A stretch of 64,000 bases of DNA from Fictibacillus halophilus (GTDB lineage: Bacteria > Bacillota > Bacilli > Bacillales > Fictibacillaceae). Below, one piece after another: positions 43,626 through 52,465 of this stretch. Each line of letters begins with the position of its first letter. Positions within the stretch are counted from its first letter, which is position 1. The stretch is taken from the NCBI RefSeq assembly GCF_016401385.1, contig NZ_JAEACF010000001.1, positions 248,001 through 312,000 of the forward strand. Direction: 5' to 3'. Position numbers and translations under genes: made by a program. A model generated the notes under the pieces. That model made no database searches, was not told where the DNA came from, and worked only from the letters and a program-made list of their open reading frames with translations.

Positions 43626-44735
43626 ATGAAAGAGACATTTGACTTGATTGATTATGCACTGCAAAAAAGCGGGTTAGAGGAACTTAAAGATCCGACTCAG
43701 GTTCAATATTTAGGTGAAGGAGCTTGGCATCTTGCTTATTTTGTTCAGCTGCGCACTGGGGATGCTGTGGTCGTACGTTTTCCGAAAACGGAGGCCTATG
43801 GAAGGAACGTTGAGTTTGATGAAGAAGCCATTCACTCAGAATATGCAGGGACTAGAGCATATTATGAGCTAGCTAATCAAGTTAAACCAGGAATCTGCCC
43901 TGCTTTTTTCAACTATCATGTAGAAAAAGACAGAACATTTACCGTTGAATCTTATGCGGGAAAGGCGATCAAGCTTGATCAACTAACGGCTGTAGAAGCG
44001 TTTCATATCGGAGCAGAACTTGGTGAGTTCTTTCGCAAGATGAATGCTGCACATCATGGCTTAAAAGGGTTCGGTTATCTCTCATGGAACGGAAAACATA
44101 TTGAAGGGAAATACCACTCAGATGTTTCAGAATCTATGAAGAAAGAAAACACTGATTACATAAATGATTTTAAGAATTTTATAGATACGTATGAGGGGTC
44201 GATTTCTTCATCAGCTTTAGTTGATCTTCAAGCCTGCATGGAAGATAGAGAGATCGAAAATCATACGGTTGTACTTACTAATCAAGATACATCTCCAGAG
44301 AATATATTGCTGCATTCAGATGGTACTGTCTGTTTGATCGATCCTGTACCAATCTTATATAGCGGAGATTCGCTCGCGGGGAATTTTCTTAATAATTACC
44401 GTACCTTGTTCCCAACATTCTTTAATGCACCGCGTTATGCGCGACATGAATTTGATCGATTTGAAGACCGTTTGAAAAGAATAGCTGATGGATTTTTAGA
44501 AGGTTATTCTAATGGAGATCTAGCTATAAAGCGTCGAGTGAAACAAGAAGAGTTTATTCAACTTACTGATCTAACTGTTCTTCATTGGCATCTGCTTCAG
44601 ACTGATGAATTAACCTCTGAACAGAAAATTCGTTACGGAGAAAGAGAAGCAATTGCCAATCGAATAACGGTACTTGTAAAAAAGATCGAAGAGTTTAAAT
44701 GGTTGGATGAAAAAAGTGGAACAAAATTAGCATAA
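43626..44735 (+). CDS. Aminoglycoside phosphotransferase (APH) family kinase
   Basis: A 369-residue protein-kinase-like fold enzyme. The Gly-rich start LGEGAWHLAYFV (about 29-40), an acidic residue in EEAIHSEYAGTRAYY, the catalytic loop TNQDTSPENILL (Asp near 220, in place of HxDxxxxN) and LIDPVPILYSGD (Mg-binding Asp) can be seen. The family phosphorylates small molecules such as drugs, sugars or choline. The substrate is unknown and drug resistance is not implied. AAAGAGGAAC precedes ATG 43626. Confidence 0.85.
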   Translation: MKETFDLIDYALQKSGLEELKDPTQVQYLGEGAWHLAYFVQLRTGDAVVVRFPKTEAYGRNVEFDEEAIHSEYAGTRAYYELANQVKPGICPAFFNYHVEKDRTFTVESYAGKAIKLDQLTAVEAFHIGAELGEFFRKMNAAHHGLKGFGYLSWNGKHIEGKYHSDVSESMKKENTDYINDFKNFIDTYEGSISSSALVDLQACMEDREIENHTVVLTNQDTSPENILLHSDGTVCLIDPVPILYSGDSLAGNFLNNYRTLFPTFFNAPRYARHEFDRFEDRLKRIADGFLEGYSNGDLAIKRRVKQEEFIQLTDLTVLHWHLLQTDELTSEQKIRYGEREAIANRITVLVKKIEEFKWLDEKSGTKLA

Positions 44736-44823
44736 CCGGCATAGCATGGGCATAATCTTAATTCAAAGCTGACAGTTGAACACTCATTCTATTGTATTAC
44801 TTTTATGATTTTTCAAAAAACGG

Positions 44824-44853
44824 TTGACTTTTTAAAACATCTTACTCTATAAT
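44824..44853 (+). promoter_or_regulatory. Sigma-A promoter of the methionine operon
   Basis: TTGACT (44824-44829), 18 bases, TATAAT (44848-44853). The predicted start lies about 50 bases before the S-box. Confidence 0.75.
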
Positions 44854-44911
44854 CCTATTCAAGAACAAAACAAACATCAGCACGTTAATGTGTTAAACAT
44901 AATTTGAATAT

Positions 44912-45070
44912 CTCTTATCCAGAGAGGCGGAGGGACTAGGCCCGATGAAGCCCGGCAACCAACAAACCACATTTGGTTTGGAAAGGTGCCAATTCCTACA
45001 GATCTTTTTTGATCTGAAAGATAAGAGGAGGACCAAAACCCTCTTCTTAGGAAGGGGGTTTTTCTTTTTT
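44912..45070 (+). promoter_or_regulatory. SAM-I (S-box) riboswitch with intrinsic terminator
   Basis: The aptamer runs 44912-45027. P1 is CTCTTATC (44912-44919) with GATAAGAG (45020-45027). Core conserved pieces are AGAGGCGGAGGGACTAGGCCC, GATGAAGCCCGGCAACC and AAAGGTGCCAATTCC. The terminator is AACCCTCTTC (45037-45046) with GAAGGGGGTT (45051-45060) and a T-tract. AAGAGG of P1 (45023-45028) can pair with CCTCTT (45040-45045) as an antiterminator. With SAM bound the operon is shut off; when methionine or SAM is low it is read. Confidence 0.95.
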
Positions 45071-45212
45071 CCCCTTATCATACTTCACGTACAAACATCA
45101 CTTAGTCACTTATTTCATTTTTAAAATCGAATATAGCAAAAGGGAAAAGCATTAATCTTTATCCCTAGTTTTCCTATAGATTTAATTTGGATAATAAGAA
45201 GGAGCGATTATA

Positions 45213-47003
45213 ATGACAAAATCTTTTGATGGATACGATATTGAAACATTGCTATTACATGGGGGGCAAGCGCCTGACCCAACGACAGGATCACGAGCAG
45301 TACCTGTCTACCAGACTACTTCCTATGTTTTTTCTGATACAGATCATGCGCAAAGCCTTTTCGCACTCGACGAGCCAGGAAATATCTACAGTCGAATCGG
45401 AAATCCAACGGTTGATGTTTTCGAGAAAAGGGTTGCTCTTCTAGAAGATGGGGTTGCAGCTGTAGCTACTTCTTCTGGAATGTCAGCAATCGCGCTTGCC
45501 GTTTTAAACATCGCACATGCAGGAGATGAAATTATTGCAGCTACGAATCTATACGGAGGAACTTACAACCTATTTTCTACTACTCTTCCGAAATACGGAA
45601 TTAACGTAAAGTTTGTAGATGCAGAGGATCCAGAGAATTTCAGAAAAGCGGTTACTCCAAACACGAAAGCATTTTTTGCTGAAACGATCGGTAACCCGAG
45701 TCTTAACGTATTAGATATTGAGGCAGTGGCAGATATTGCGCATGAGAACGGTGTACCTCTAATTATTGATAATACATTTGCAACGCCATATGTAACAAAA
45801 CCGATAAGCTTTGGAGCGGACATCGTAATCCATTCAGCAACAAAGTGGATCGGCGGACATGGAACAGCCATTGGCGGTGTTGTGGTAGACGGAGGACGCT
45901 TTAATTGGAACTCAGAGAAATATCCAGGATTCACTGAGCCAGATAACAGCTATAACGGATTAAGATACGCAAATGACTTTGGAACGTTAGCTTTTGCGAC
46001 TAAATTACGCGTACAGCTGTTAAGAGATTTTGGAGCATGCTTGAGTCCACACAATGCATTTCTTCTTTTACAAGGTTTAGAAACACTTCACTTACGAGTG
46101 GAAAAACATGCGAAAAACGCACAAGAAGTGGCTGAATATCTGGAAAAACATCCAGCGGTAGATTGGGTTTCATACCCTGGTCTTTCTTCGCACAGAAGTC
46201 ATGAGCTTGCTAAAAAATATTTAAGCAATGGTTTTGGTTCGATCGTAAACTTTGGAATCAAGGGTGGGCGTGATGCAGGTCGTAAGGTCATCAACAACAT
46301 TTCATTATGGTCACACGTTGCAAATGTTGGGGATGCAAAATCATTGATCATCCACCCTGCTTCTACCACTCATCAGCAGCTGAGCGGAGACGAATTAGTA
46401 GCAACTGGCGTAACAGAAGAACTTATTCGGTTATCGATTGGACTTGAATCCGTAAAAGATCTTACGAATGATCTTGATCGTGCGATACAAACGGCAACAG
46501 GGATCGGATCGGATAATACGGAGATCACGATTAATGATGAAGGTGTTATCCGCTGGGCATTGCAATCCTCACTATATAGAGCAGTAGAGAACGGTCAGGA
46601 AATTCAGCGTCCCAAAACACTAGCGATTGTTGGACTCAGTTCCAACCCAGCAAGACCTAGCCATAGATTAGCTAGAAAAATGCAGCGTCTTGGCTATAAA
46701 ATCGTTCCTGTTAATCCAAGAGAAACGGAAGTACTTGATGAAAAAGCATATCCAGATTTAAAATCCATTCCGTTTCCGATTGATGTCGTTCAAGTATTTA
46801 GAAGTCCAGAAGCAGCGATTGAGCTTGCAAAAGAAGCAGCGATCACACAGCCAAAAGTGTTCTGGCTACAAGAAGGTGTCATCTCCCCAGAAGCCGCAAG
46901 AATAGCGAAAGAAGCTGGAATTGATGTGGTGCATAACAGATGTACGTATAAAGAAGCACAACGACTAAGAGGTACCATTTCAACGTATGCGTGTGAACTT
47001 TAA
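45213..47003 (+). CDS. metY: O-acetylhomoserine sulfhydrylase (MetY) fused to a CoA-binding domain
   Basis: A 596-residue fusion. Residues 1 to about 430 are a PLP-dependent Cys/Met-metabolism enzyme: YSRIGNPT, SSGMSAIALAV, and the PLP lysine Lys211 in HSATKWIGGHG. They catalyse O-acetylhomoserine plus sulfide to homocysteine and acetate. After a linker, residues about 465-596 form a CoA-binding Rossmann domain (LAIVGLSSNPARPSHRLARK, YKIVPVNPRETEVL, QEGVISPEAARIAKEAG). Ordinary MetY is about 430 residues, so the tail is an addition. It is the first gene of the S-box operon. The role of the CoA domain is unknown. Confidence 0.93.
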   Translation: MTKSFDGYDIETLLLHGGQAPDPTTGSRAVPVYQTTSYVFSDTDHAQSLFALDEPGNIYSRIGNPTVDVFEKRVALLEDGVAAVATSSGMSAIALAVLNIAHAGDEIIAATNLYGGTYNLFSTTLPKYGINVKFVDAEDPENFRKAVTPNTKAFFAETIGNPSLNVLDIEAVADIAHENGVPLIIDNTFATPYVTKPISFGADIVIHSATKWIGGHGTAIGGVVVDGGRFNWNSEKYPGFTEPDNSYNGLRYANDFGTLAFATKLRVQLLRDFGACLSPHNAFLLLQGLETLHLRVEKHAKNAQEVAEYLEKHPAVDWVSYPGLSSHRSHELAKKYLSNGFGSIVNFGIKGGRDAGRKVINNISLWSHVANVGDAKSLIIHPASTTHQQLSGDELVATGVTEELIRLSIGLESVKDLTNDLDRAIQTATGIGSDNTEITINDEGVIRWALQSSLYRAVENGQEIQRPKTLAIVGLSSNPARPSHRLARKMQRLGYKIVPVNPRETEVLDEKAYPDLKSIPFPIDVVQVFRSPEAAIELAKEAAITQPKVFWLQEGVISPEAARIAKEAGIDVVHNRCTYKEAQRLRGTISTYACEL

Positions 47004-47096
47004 AAATAGAATTGCTGATGGAGCACAAGTCAACGACTTTCAAAAGTAACTCACAAAAATAATCATACAAAAAGGGATAAACGTGGAGGGAAATAC

Positions 47097-48086
47097 ATGA
47101 AGAAGATTTGGCAGAAAGCAGCACTGGCTTTAAGCATAGCTGGCGCTTTAGTGTTAGCGGGCTGTTCTAGCAGTGCTAAAGAAGGTGAAAAGCCAGAGAA
47201 GATCAGACTTGATTATGCCTTTTACTCTCCAACAAGTCTGGCACTTAAAAAGTTTGGCTGGGCAGAAGAGGCGTTTAAAAAAGAAGGCATAGAAGTAGAA
47301 TGGGTTCAAAGTCAAGGAAGTAATAAAGCGCTTGAGTTTTTAAATTCAGATAGCGTTGATTTTGGATCGACAGCTGGTGCGGCAGCTTTAATCGCAAAAG
47401 ACAAAGGTGCTCCAATTGAGTCGGTTTATATCTATTCTCAGCCAGAATGGACAGCGCTTGTCGGTGCAGATGGTTCAACGATTAAAGATGTAAAGGATTT
47501 GAAAGGCAAAAAAGTAGCTGCAACGTTTGGTACGGATCCGCACATCTTTTTACTACGAGCACTTGCAGATGCTGGCCTTTCTGCAAAGGATGTACAAATT
47601 GTAAATCTACAACATGCAGATGGGGCGAACGCTCTACTAAAAGGGCAAGTGGATGCTTGGGCTGGTTTAGATCCACATATGGCTAGAACAGAAGTTGAAT
47701 CTGGTGCAACGTATATTTACCGCAATCCAGATTTTAATACGTATGGCACGTTGAATGTACGCTCTGAATTTGCTAAGAACCATCCGAAGCAAGTAGAACA
47801 AGTGATTGAACTATACGAAAAAGCAAGAAAATGGACGATTGAAAATCCAGAGGAAGCAGCAAAACTTTTATCTGAAGAAGCGGGGATTAAAGAAGATGTC
47901 GCAAAAAAACAACTCCAACGAAACAACTTCGAGGAACCTGTTCCAGGATCACAGCATGAAAAAGCTATATCGGCTGCAGGCGAAGTTCTCCAAAAAGAAG
48001 AGATTGTCAAAAAAGATACTAACATCGAAGATCTTGTGAAAAAATTGATCAATCCGAAGTTCGCAGAAAAAGTGATCAACCAATAA
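47097..48086 (+). CDS. ABC transporter substrate-binding lipoprotein (sulfonate/nitrate type)
   Basis: A 329-residue lipoprotein with signal peptide and lipobox LVLAGC (Cys near 23). The mature part is of the SsuA/TauA/NMT1 type (LDYAFYSPTSLALKKFGW, EWVQSQGSNKALEFLNSDSVDFG, LKGKKVAATFGTDPHIFLLRAL). It delivers a small solute, perhaps an alkanesulfonate or another sulfur compound, to the permease next door. No SsuD-like monooxygenase is present. It is the second gene of the S-box operon, which argues for a methionine- or sulfur-related solute. Confidence 0.9.
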   Translation: MKKIWQKAALALSIAGALVLAGCSSSAKEGEKPEKIRLDYAFYSPTSLALKKFGWAEEAFKKEGIEVEWVQSQGSNKALEFLNSDSVDFGSTAGAAALIAKDKGAPIESVYIYSQPEWTALVGADGSTIKDVKDLKGKKVAATFGTDPHIFLLRALADAGLSAKDVQIVNLQHADGANALLKGQVDAWAGLDPHMARTEVESGATYIYRNPDFNTYGTLNVRSEFAKNHPKQVEQVIELYEKARKWTIENPEEAAKLLSEEAGIKEDVAKKQLQRNNFEEPVPGSQHEKAISAAGEVLQKEEIVKKDTNIEDLVKKLINPKFAEKVINQ

Positions 48087-48109
48087 ATGAGAGAGAGGAG
48101 GAAGTGTCG

Positions 48110-48955
48110 ATGATTTCTGAAACACATAAGTGGAAAGTAGCACAGAGAGCTTCCCCTCAAAAGCTCTCTTCATCGAAAGGTTTATTTCAATTAGGTAAAG
48201 GGATTTTGGTAGGTTCGATCCTGCCTATCATTCTATTAGTTGCGTGGGAAATCGCCGCTAGAATGGGACTTCTGGCTGCGCACCTGTTGCCTGCACCAAC
48301 CATTATTTTAGAGAAAATTATTAGTATGTATCAAGATGGATCACTGTTCGGCCATATCTCTATTACACTGACCCGGGTATTCTTAGGATTTACGATTGGA
48401 ACGGGAGCAGCGGTCGTAATTGGCGCGATCGTTGGTTATGCAAAAACAGCAGAAAGACTATTAGATCCGTTGTTTCAAGCCATTCGTTCTATACCTTCTC
48501 TAGCTTGGGTACCGCTCTTTATTCTTTGGATGGGGATCGGCGAACCTTCTAAGATTTCGCTAATCGCAGTTGGTGTATTCTTTCCTGTCTATTTAAATAT
48601 TGTTGCTGGAATTCAAGGTGTTGACCGCAAGCTCATCGAGGTCGGAAGAATTTATCAGTTAACACCCTACCAGCTAACAAAACGCATTATTTTGCCTGCT
48701 GCATTGCCATCGTTTATTACGGGTATGCGTAGCGGTCTCGGGCTTGGATGGATGTTTGTAGTAGCGGCAGAGCTTATGGGAGCAAGTGAAGGACTAGGCT
48801 ATCTGCTAGTAGTAGGTCAGAACACGTACTCACCAGACACCGTCATTGCGAGCATTTTGCTATTTGCAGCTTTAGGTAAAATAACGGACGCAGTACTAAA
48901 ATGGGTCGAACATCGCTCACTAAAATGGCAAGACAGTATAACTAACCAAGGATAG
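48110..48955 (+). CDS. ABC transporter permease (SsuC/TauC type)
   Basis: A 281-residue permease with about six membrane helices, the first near residue 25. The EAA-loop region is GVDRKLIEVGRIYQLTPYQL followed by PAALPSFITGMRSGLGLGWMF, typical of SsuC/TauC. ATG 48110 lies eight bases after GGAGG; an in-frame GTG at 48104 is only two bases away from it and is rejected. It is 23 bases downstream of the binding-protein gene. Confidence 0.92.
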   Translation: MISETHKWKVAQRASPQKLSSSKGLFQLGKGILVGSILPIILLVAWEIAARMGLLAAHLLPAPTIILEKIISMYQDGSLFGHISITLTRVFLGFTIGTGAAVVIGAIVGYAKTAERLLDPLFQAIRSIPSLAWVPLFILWMGIGEPSKISLIAVGVFFPVYLNIVAGIQGVDRKLIEVGRIYQLTPYQLTKRIILPAALPSFITGMRSGLGLGWMFVVAAELMGASEGLGYLLVVGQNTYSPDTVIASILLFAALGKITDAVLKWVEHRSLKWQDSITNQG

Positions 48956-48970
48956 AAGGAGGGGAAACAG

Positions 48971-49702
48971 ATGCTGAAAGTGAATCGTTTAGAACGAACA
49001 TTTAATCAACGTACGGCTGGATTTCAAGACATTAATCTTTCTGTGAAGGAAGGTGAGGTCATTGGGATTCTAGGCACGAGCGGCTGTGGGAAAAGCACAT
49101 TGCTCCGCGTGTTATCAGGTCTCGATCAACAATATGAAGGAACGATTTCAATAGAGAATGGATCGAACAACCAGATCGGTATGATGTTTCAAGAACCTCG
49201 CCTTCTGCCATGGTTGTCTGTAAAGAAGAACATTTCATTTGGTTTGGAAAAAGAAGAGAGACACAGTGATAAATATAAAACGTATTTGGACCTGGTAGGA
49301 TTAACGGATTTTGAAAACCATTACCCGAAAGACTTATCAGGTGGGATGGCACAGCGAACAGCAATAGCACGAGCGCTTATCACTGAACCTGAAATCCTCT
49401 TGTTAGATGAACCGTTCAGTGCGTTAGATGCTTTTACAAAAATGCAGCTTCAAGACCTTCTGTTATCCATATGGCAAAAAAAGAAAACAACGATGATTTT
49501 AGTCACTCACGATATTGATGAGGCGCTCTATCTCTGTGATCGAATTCTCATCTTAAAAGGTCAGCCAGGTGAATTGTACAGCGAAATTGAGGTAGATAAA
49601 GAAAAACCAAGAACCCGAGGAGACGCTTACCTCTCTAAACTAAAAGCACATATCTTAAACTTATTAAACGTTGAAAAGAAAGCAGCAGGTGAACATCAAT
49701 GA
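48971..49702 (+). CDS. ABC transporter ATP-binding protein (SsuB/TauB type)
   Basis: A 243-residue nucleotide-binding subunit: Walker A GTSGCGKST, Q-loop FQEPRLLPWL, signature LSGGMAQR, Walker B ILLLDEPFSALD and the switch His in LVTHD. It drives the transporter formed with the two preceding genes. AGGAGGGGAAAC precedes ATG 48971. Its stop overlaps the start of the ligase gene by four bases. Confidence 0.95.
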   Translation: MLKVNRLERTFNQRTAGFQDINLSVKEGEVIGILGTSGCGKSTLLRVLSGLDQQYEGTISIENGSNNQIGMMFQEPRLLPWLSVKKNISFGLEKEERHSDKYKTYLDLVGLTDFENHYPKDLSGGMAQRTAIARALITEPEILLLDEPFSALDAFTKMQLQDLLLSIWQKKKTTMILVTHDIDEALYLCDRILILKGQPGELYSEIEVDKEKPRTRGDAYLSKLKAHILNLLNVEKKAAGEHQ

Positions 49703-51390
49703 CAAAACTAGTCACCATTGATCCAGTCGGAGGAACACATAATATTTCAGAAGACCAAAGGGATACATCCTTTTCTTGGGAAACTTTTACCGAAAGATTC
49801 AATAGGCGAAGTGATGGTAAGACGAATATGGCGTATGAATGTGTAGACCGTCATGTTGAAGAAGGAAGAGGTGAGAAAACAGCTCTTCACTATATTGACG
49901 ACTCACAGGATATTAAAATTCGTTATAACGAGTTAAAGAAAACGACTGACCAGTGGGCGGCGGTTTTAAAAAAGCATGGTGTAAAGAGCGGAGATTTTGT
50001 TTTTGTCTTCTTGCCAAAACACCATCATTGTCATATCGCAATGTTAGCTGCTATTAAGCTAGGAGCAATTGTGGGTCCATTATTTGAAGCATTCATGTCG
50101 GATGCGGTAAGAGACCGGATCAGTGACTGTGAAGGAACGTTCTTAATCACAGATGAAGAGTTGTATAAGCGAGTACCAAGAGAAGATCTGCCAAGCCTTC
50201 ATACGGTTTTTTTAACAGATGGTGAAGGAGAAAACGGAGAAATCTCGCTTCAAAAAGAATTGAAGAGTGTAGAGAACACAGAGAGTCAGATTGAGTGGGT
50301 AGATCCTGAACATGGTCTAAACATCCACTACACATCCGGTTCTACTGGAAAACCTAAAGGAATCATCCATGCTCATCGAGCGATGGTACAGCAATATCTT
50401 ACAGGTAGATGGGTGTTAGATATTCAAGAAGATGATGTGTATTGGTGCACTGCTCATCCTGGATGGGTGACAGGAACGGTGTATGGCGTTTTTGCACCAT
50501 TATTAAACGGAGCCACCATTGTTGTTCACGGTGGACGATTTAAAGCAGAAACTTGGTATGAAACCTTACAAAAAACAGGTGTAACAGTATGGTATAGTGC
50601 ACCAACTGCATTTCGGATGTTGATGGCAAAAGGAAATCAGCTTCCAGAACGCTATGACCTTTCAAAGCTCCGACACATTTTGAGTGTAGGCGAACCATTG
50701 AATCCAGAAGTCATCTATTGGGGTCAGAACGTGCTTGGAAAAAGAATTCATGATACGTGGTGGATGACTGAAACTGGCGCTCAGCTTATTGTAAACCTTC
50801 CAACAGAGCCGATAAAGCCAGGTTCAATGGGAAAAGCATTTCCCGGCATAACCGCAACCGTATTGGATGAAGACGGAAATGAACTGCCTCCGTATGCCGT
50901 AGGTCATTTAGCGATCAAGGCACCATGGCCAGCAATCATGAGAGAAGTTTGGCAGAATCCTGAAAAATATGATTCGTATTTTAGCTGGGGCGAGTGGTAT
51001 GTGTCTGGAGATCTTGCCATAAAAGACGAAGATGATTATATCTTTTTCCAAGGACGTTCAGATGACATGATTAATTCCTCCGGAGAACGAATCGGACCAT
51101 TTGAAGTCGAAAGCAAACTGATCGAACACAAAGCAGTTGCCGAAGCTGGAGTAATCGGCAAGCCTGATCCGATTCGCGGAGAGATCGTAAAAGCCTTTAT
51201 CGTTTTAAAAGATGGATTTAGAGAGAGTAAAGAGCTTTTGGATGAAATCCGAATCTTTGTTAGAGGTGAATTAGCTGCACATGCTGCACCTCGCGAGATC
51301 GAAATCGTAGAAGAGCTTCCAAAAACAAAGATCAGCGGAAAAATATTGCGAAGAGAGCTGAAAGCCCGTGAGTTACAAAAACTTGCTTGA
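49699..51390 (+). CDS. Acetyl-CoA synthetase-like acyl-CoA ligase
   Basis: A 563-residue ANL-superfamily ligase of the AcsA type. It has the P-loop YTSGSTGKPKG (near residue 212), DTWWMTETG (near 353), WYVSGDLA, and the C-terminal lysine motif PKTKISGKILRR. It likely makes acetyl-CoA from acetate, ATP and CoA. In this operon it would reuse the acetate released by MetY and refill the acetyl-CoA needed by MetX. The neighbouring genes overlap on both sides (ATGA with the ABC gene, 23 bases with metX), so it is a tight part of the unit. The substrate is inferred from family and context. Confidence 0.88.
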   Translation: MTKLVTIDPVGGTHNISEDQRDTSFSWETFTERFNRRSDGKTNMAYECVDRHVEEGRGEKTALHYIDDSQDIKIRYNELKKTTDQWAAVLKKHGVKSGDFVFVFLPKHHHCHIAMLAAIKLGAIVGPLFEAFMSDAVRDRISDCEGTFLITDEELYKRVPREDLPSLHTVFLTDGEGENGEISLQKELKSVENTESQIEWVDPEHGLNIHYTSGSTGKPKGIIHAHRAMVQQYLTGRWVLDIQEDDVYWCTAHPGWVTGTVYGVFAPLLNGATIVVHGGRFKAETWYETLQKTGVTVWYSAPTAFRMLMAKGNQLPERYDLSKLRHILSVGEPLNPEVIYWGQNVLGKRIHDTWWMTETGAQLIVNLPTEPIKPGSMGKAFPGITATVLDEDGNELPPYAVGHLAIKAPWPAIMREVWQNPEKYDSYFSWGEWYVSGDLAIKDEDDYIFFQGRSDDMINSSGERIGPFEVESKLIEHKAVAEAGVIGKPDPIRGEIVKAFIVLKDGFRESKELLDEIRIFVRGELAAHAAPREIEIVEELPKTKISGKILRRELKARELQKLA

Positions 51391-52465
51391 AACTTCGAGA
51401 AAGATAGGGAAGGTTAGAATCGGTGACTTTGCTCTAGAGTCAGGAAAAGTAATTCCGAACGCCGAATTAGCTTTTGAGAAGACAGGTAACGCTAAAGGCC
51501 CTGTTGTCTTACTCTGCCACGCGTTAACTGGAAATCAGTATGCATACGGATCAGAACAAGATCCAGGATGGTGGCGTGGATTAGTTGGTCCTGATCAATA
51601 TATTGACACAAACCAGTTTCAAGTAATCACATTTAATGTGCTCGGAGGATGCAGCGGTTCAACTGGTCCAGCAAAGACGAATCCTGAAACCGGAGAACAC
51701 TATGGAAAGTCATTTCCTTTTGTAACGGTAAGAGATATGGTTCGCGCGCAGCGACAGGCACTTAGCATTTTAGGGATTCCTAGACTTCTTGCCGTCATGG
51801 GAGGTTCACTCGGCGGTATGCAGGCACTTGAGTGGGCTGTGCAGTTTCCGTATTTCTTAGAAAAAGTGTTTATCTTTGCGGCAACTCCTTTTTTAAGTGA
51901 TTATGGCGTCGCTTTTAATAGACTTGCCCTTCACGCGATAGAAAGTGATCCTGTGTATAAGAGTGGCCATTATAAAAGCGATGAGAAATTAGCAGGATTG
52001 GAGATCGCACGTATGGCGGGGTTATTAACATACCGTCAGCCTAAGCTATTTAATGAGAGATTTAATAGAGAGATCAAAGAAAAAAATGACGAAGGTAAAC
52101 CGTTCTTTCAAGTAGATTCCTATCTTACGTATCAGGGGGAAAAGTTGACCAAAAGGTTTGATGTGGATAGCTATGTATCTCTTCTATATGCCATGAACGC
52201 TTTCGATATTGGCGATAAGCTTGGTGGCTGGGAGCGGGCAGCATCACAAATTCAAGCTGAAGTACATGCTTTTGGCTATGAAGGAGACCTTCTATATCCT
52301 CCTGAGGTGATTGAGAATTTTGTAAAACATACTAGATTCGGAACCTACTATTCTATAGAAACAGACTTTGGTCATGATGGATTTTTAGTTGAATTTGAAA
52401 AATGGGGACCACATGTAAGAGAAGCATTGAGACAAGAAGGGAGGCTGCAATATGGCACCTATTAA
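51368..52465 (+). CDS. metX: Homoserine O-acetyltransferase (MetX)
   Basis: A 365-residue alpha/beta hydrolase acyltransferase. NQYAYGSEQDPGWWRGLVGP, LGGCSGSTGP and the nucleophile Ser147 in GGSLGGMQ are characteristic, and GHDGFLVE near the end carries the catalytic His. It moves the acetyl group from acetyl-CoA to homoserine. GTG 51368 lies inside the end of the ligase gene (23-base overlap) and its ribosome site is weak, so translation is probably coupled to the upstream gene. Confidence 0.95.
   Translation: MSYKNLLETSRKIGKVRIGDFALESGKVIPNAELAFEKTGNAKGPVVLLCHALTGNQYAYGSEQDPGWWRGLVGPDQYIDTNQFQVITFNVLGGCSGSTGPAKTNPETGEHYGKSFPFVTVRDMVRAQRQALSILGIPRLLAVMGGSLGGMQALEWAVQFPYFLEKVFIFAATPFLSDYGVAFNRLALHAIESDPVYKSGHYKSDEKLAGLEIARMAGLLTYRQPKLFNERFNREIKEKNDEGKPFFQVDSYLTYQGEKLTKRFDVDSYVSLLYAMNAFDIGDKLGGWERAASQIQAEVHAFGYEGDLLYPPEVIENFVKHTRFGTYYSIETDFGHDGFLVEFEKWGPHVREALRQEGRLQYGTY

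Noticed and set aside
43329..43664. A 111-residue minus-strand open frame across the 20-bp repeats (FHMALVFFIWRS pattern)
   Set aside because: It exists only because the repeat has no stop in that frame; it has no ribosome site, and the unit length of 20 shifts the frame at every copy.
43626..44735. Aminoglycoside-resistance gene
   Set aside because: Only the general APH fold is visible; the family covers many unrelated small-molecule kinases.
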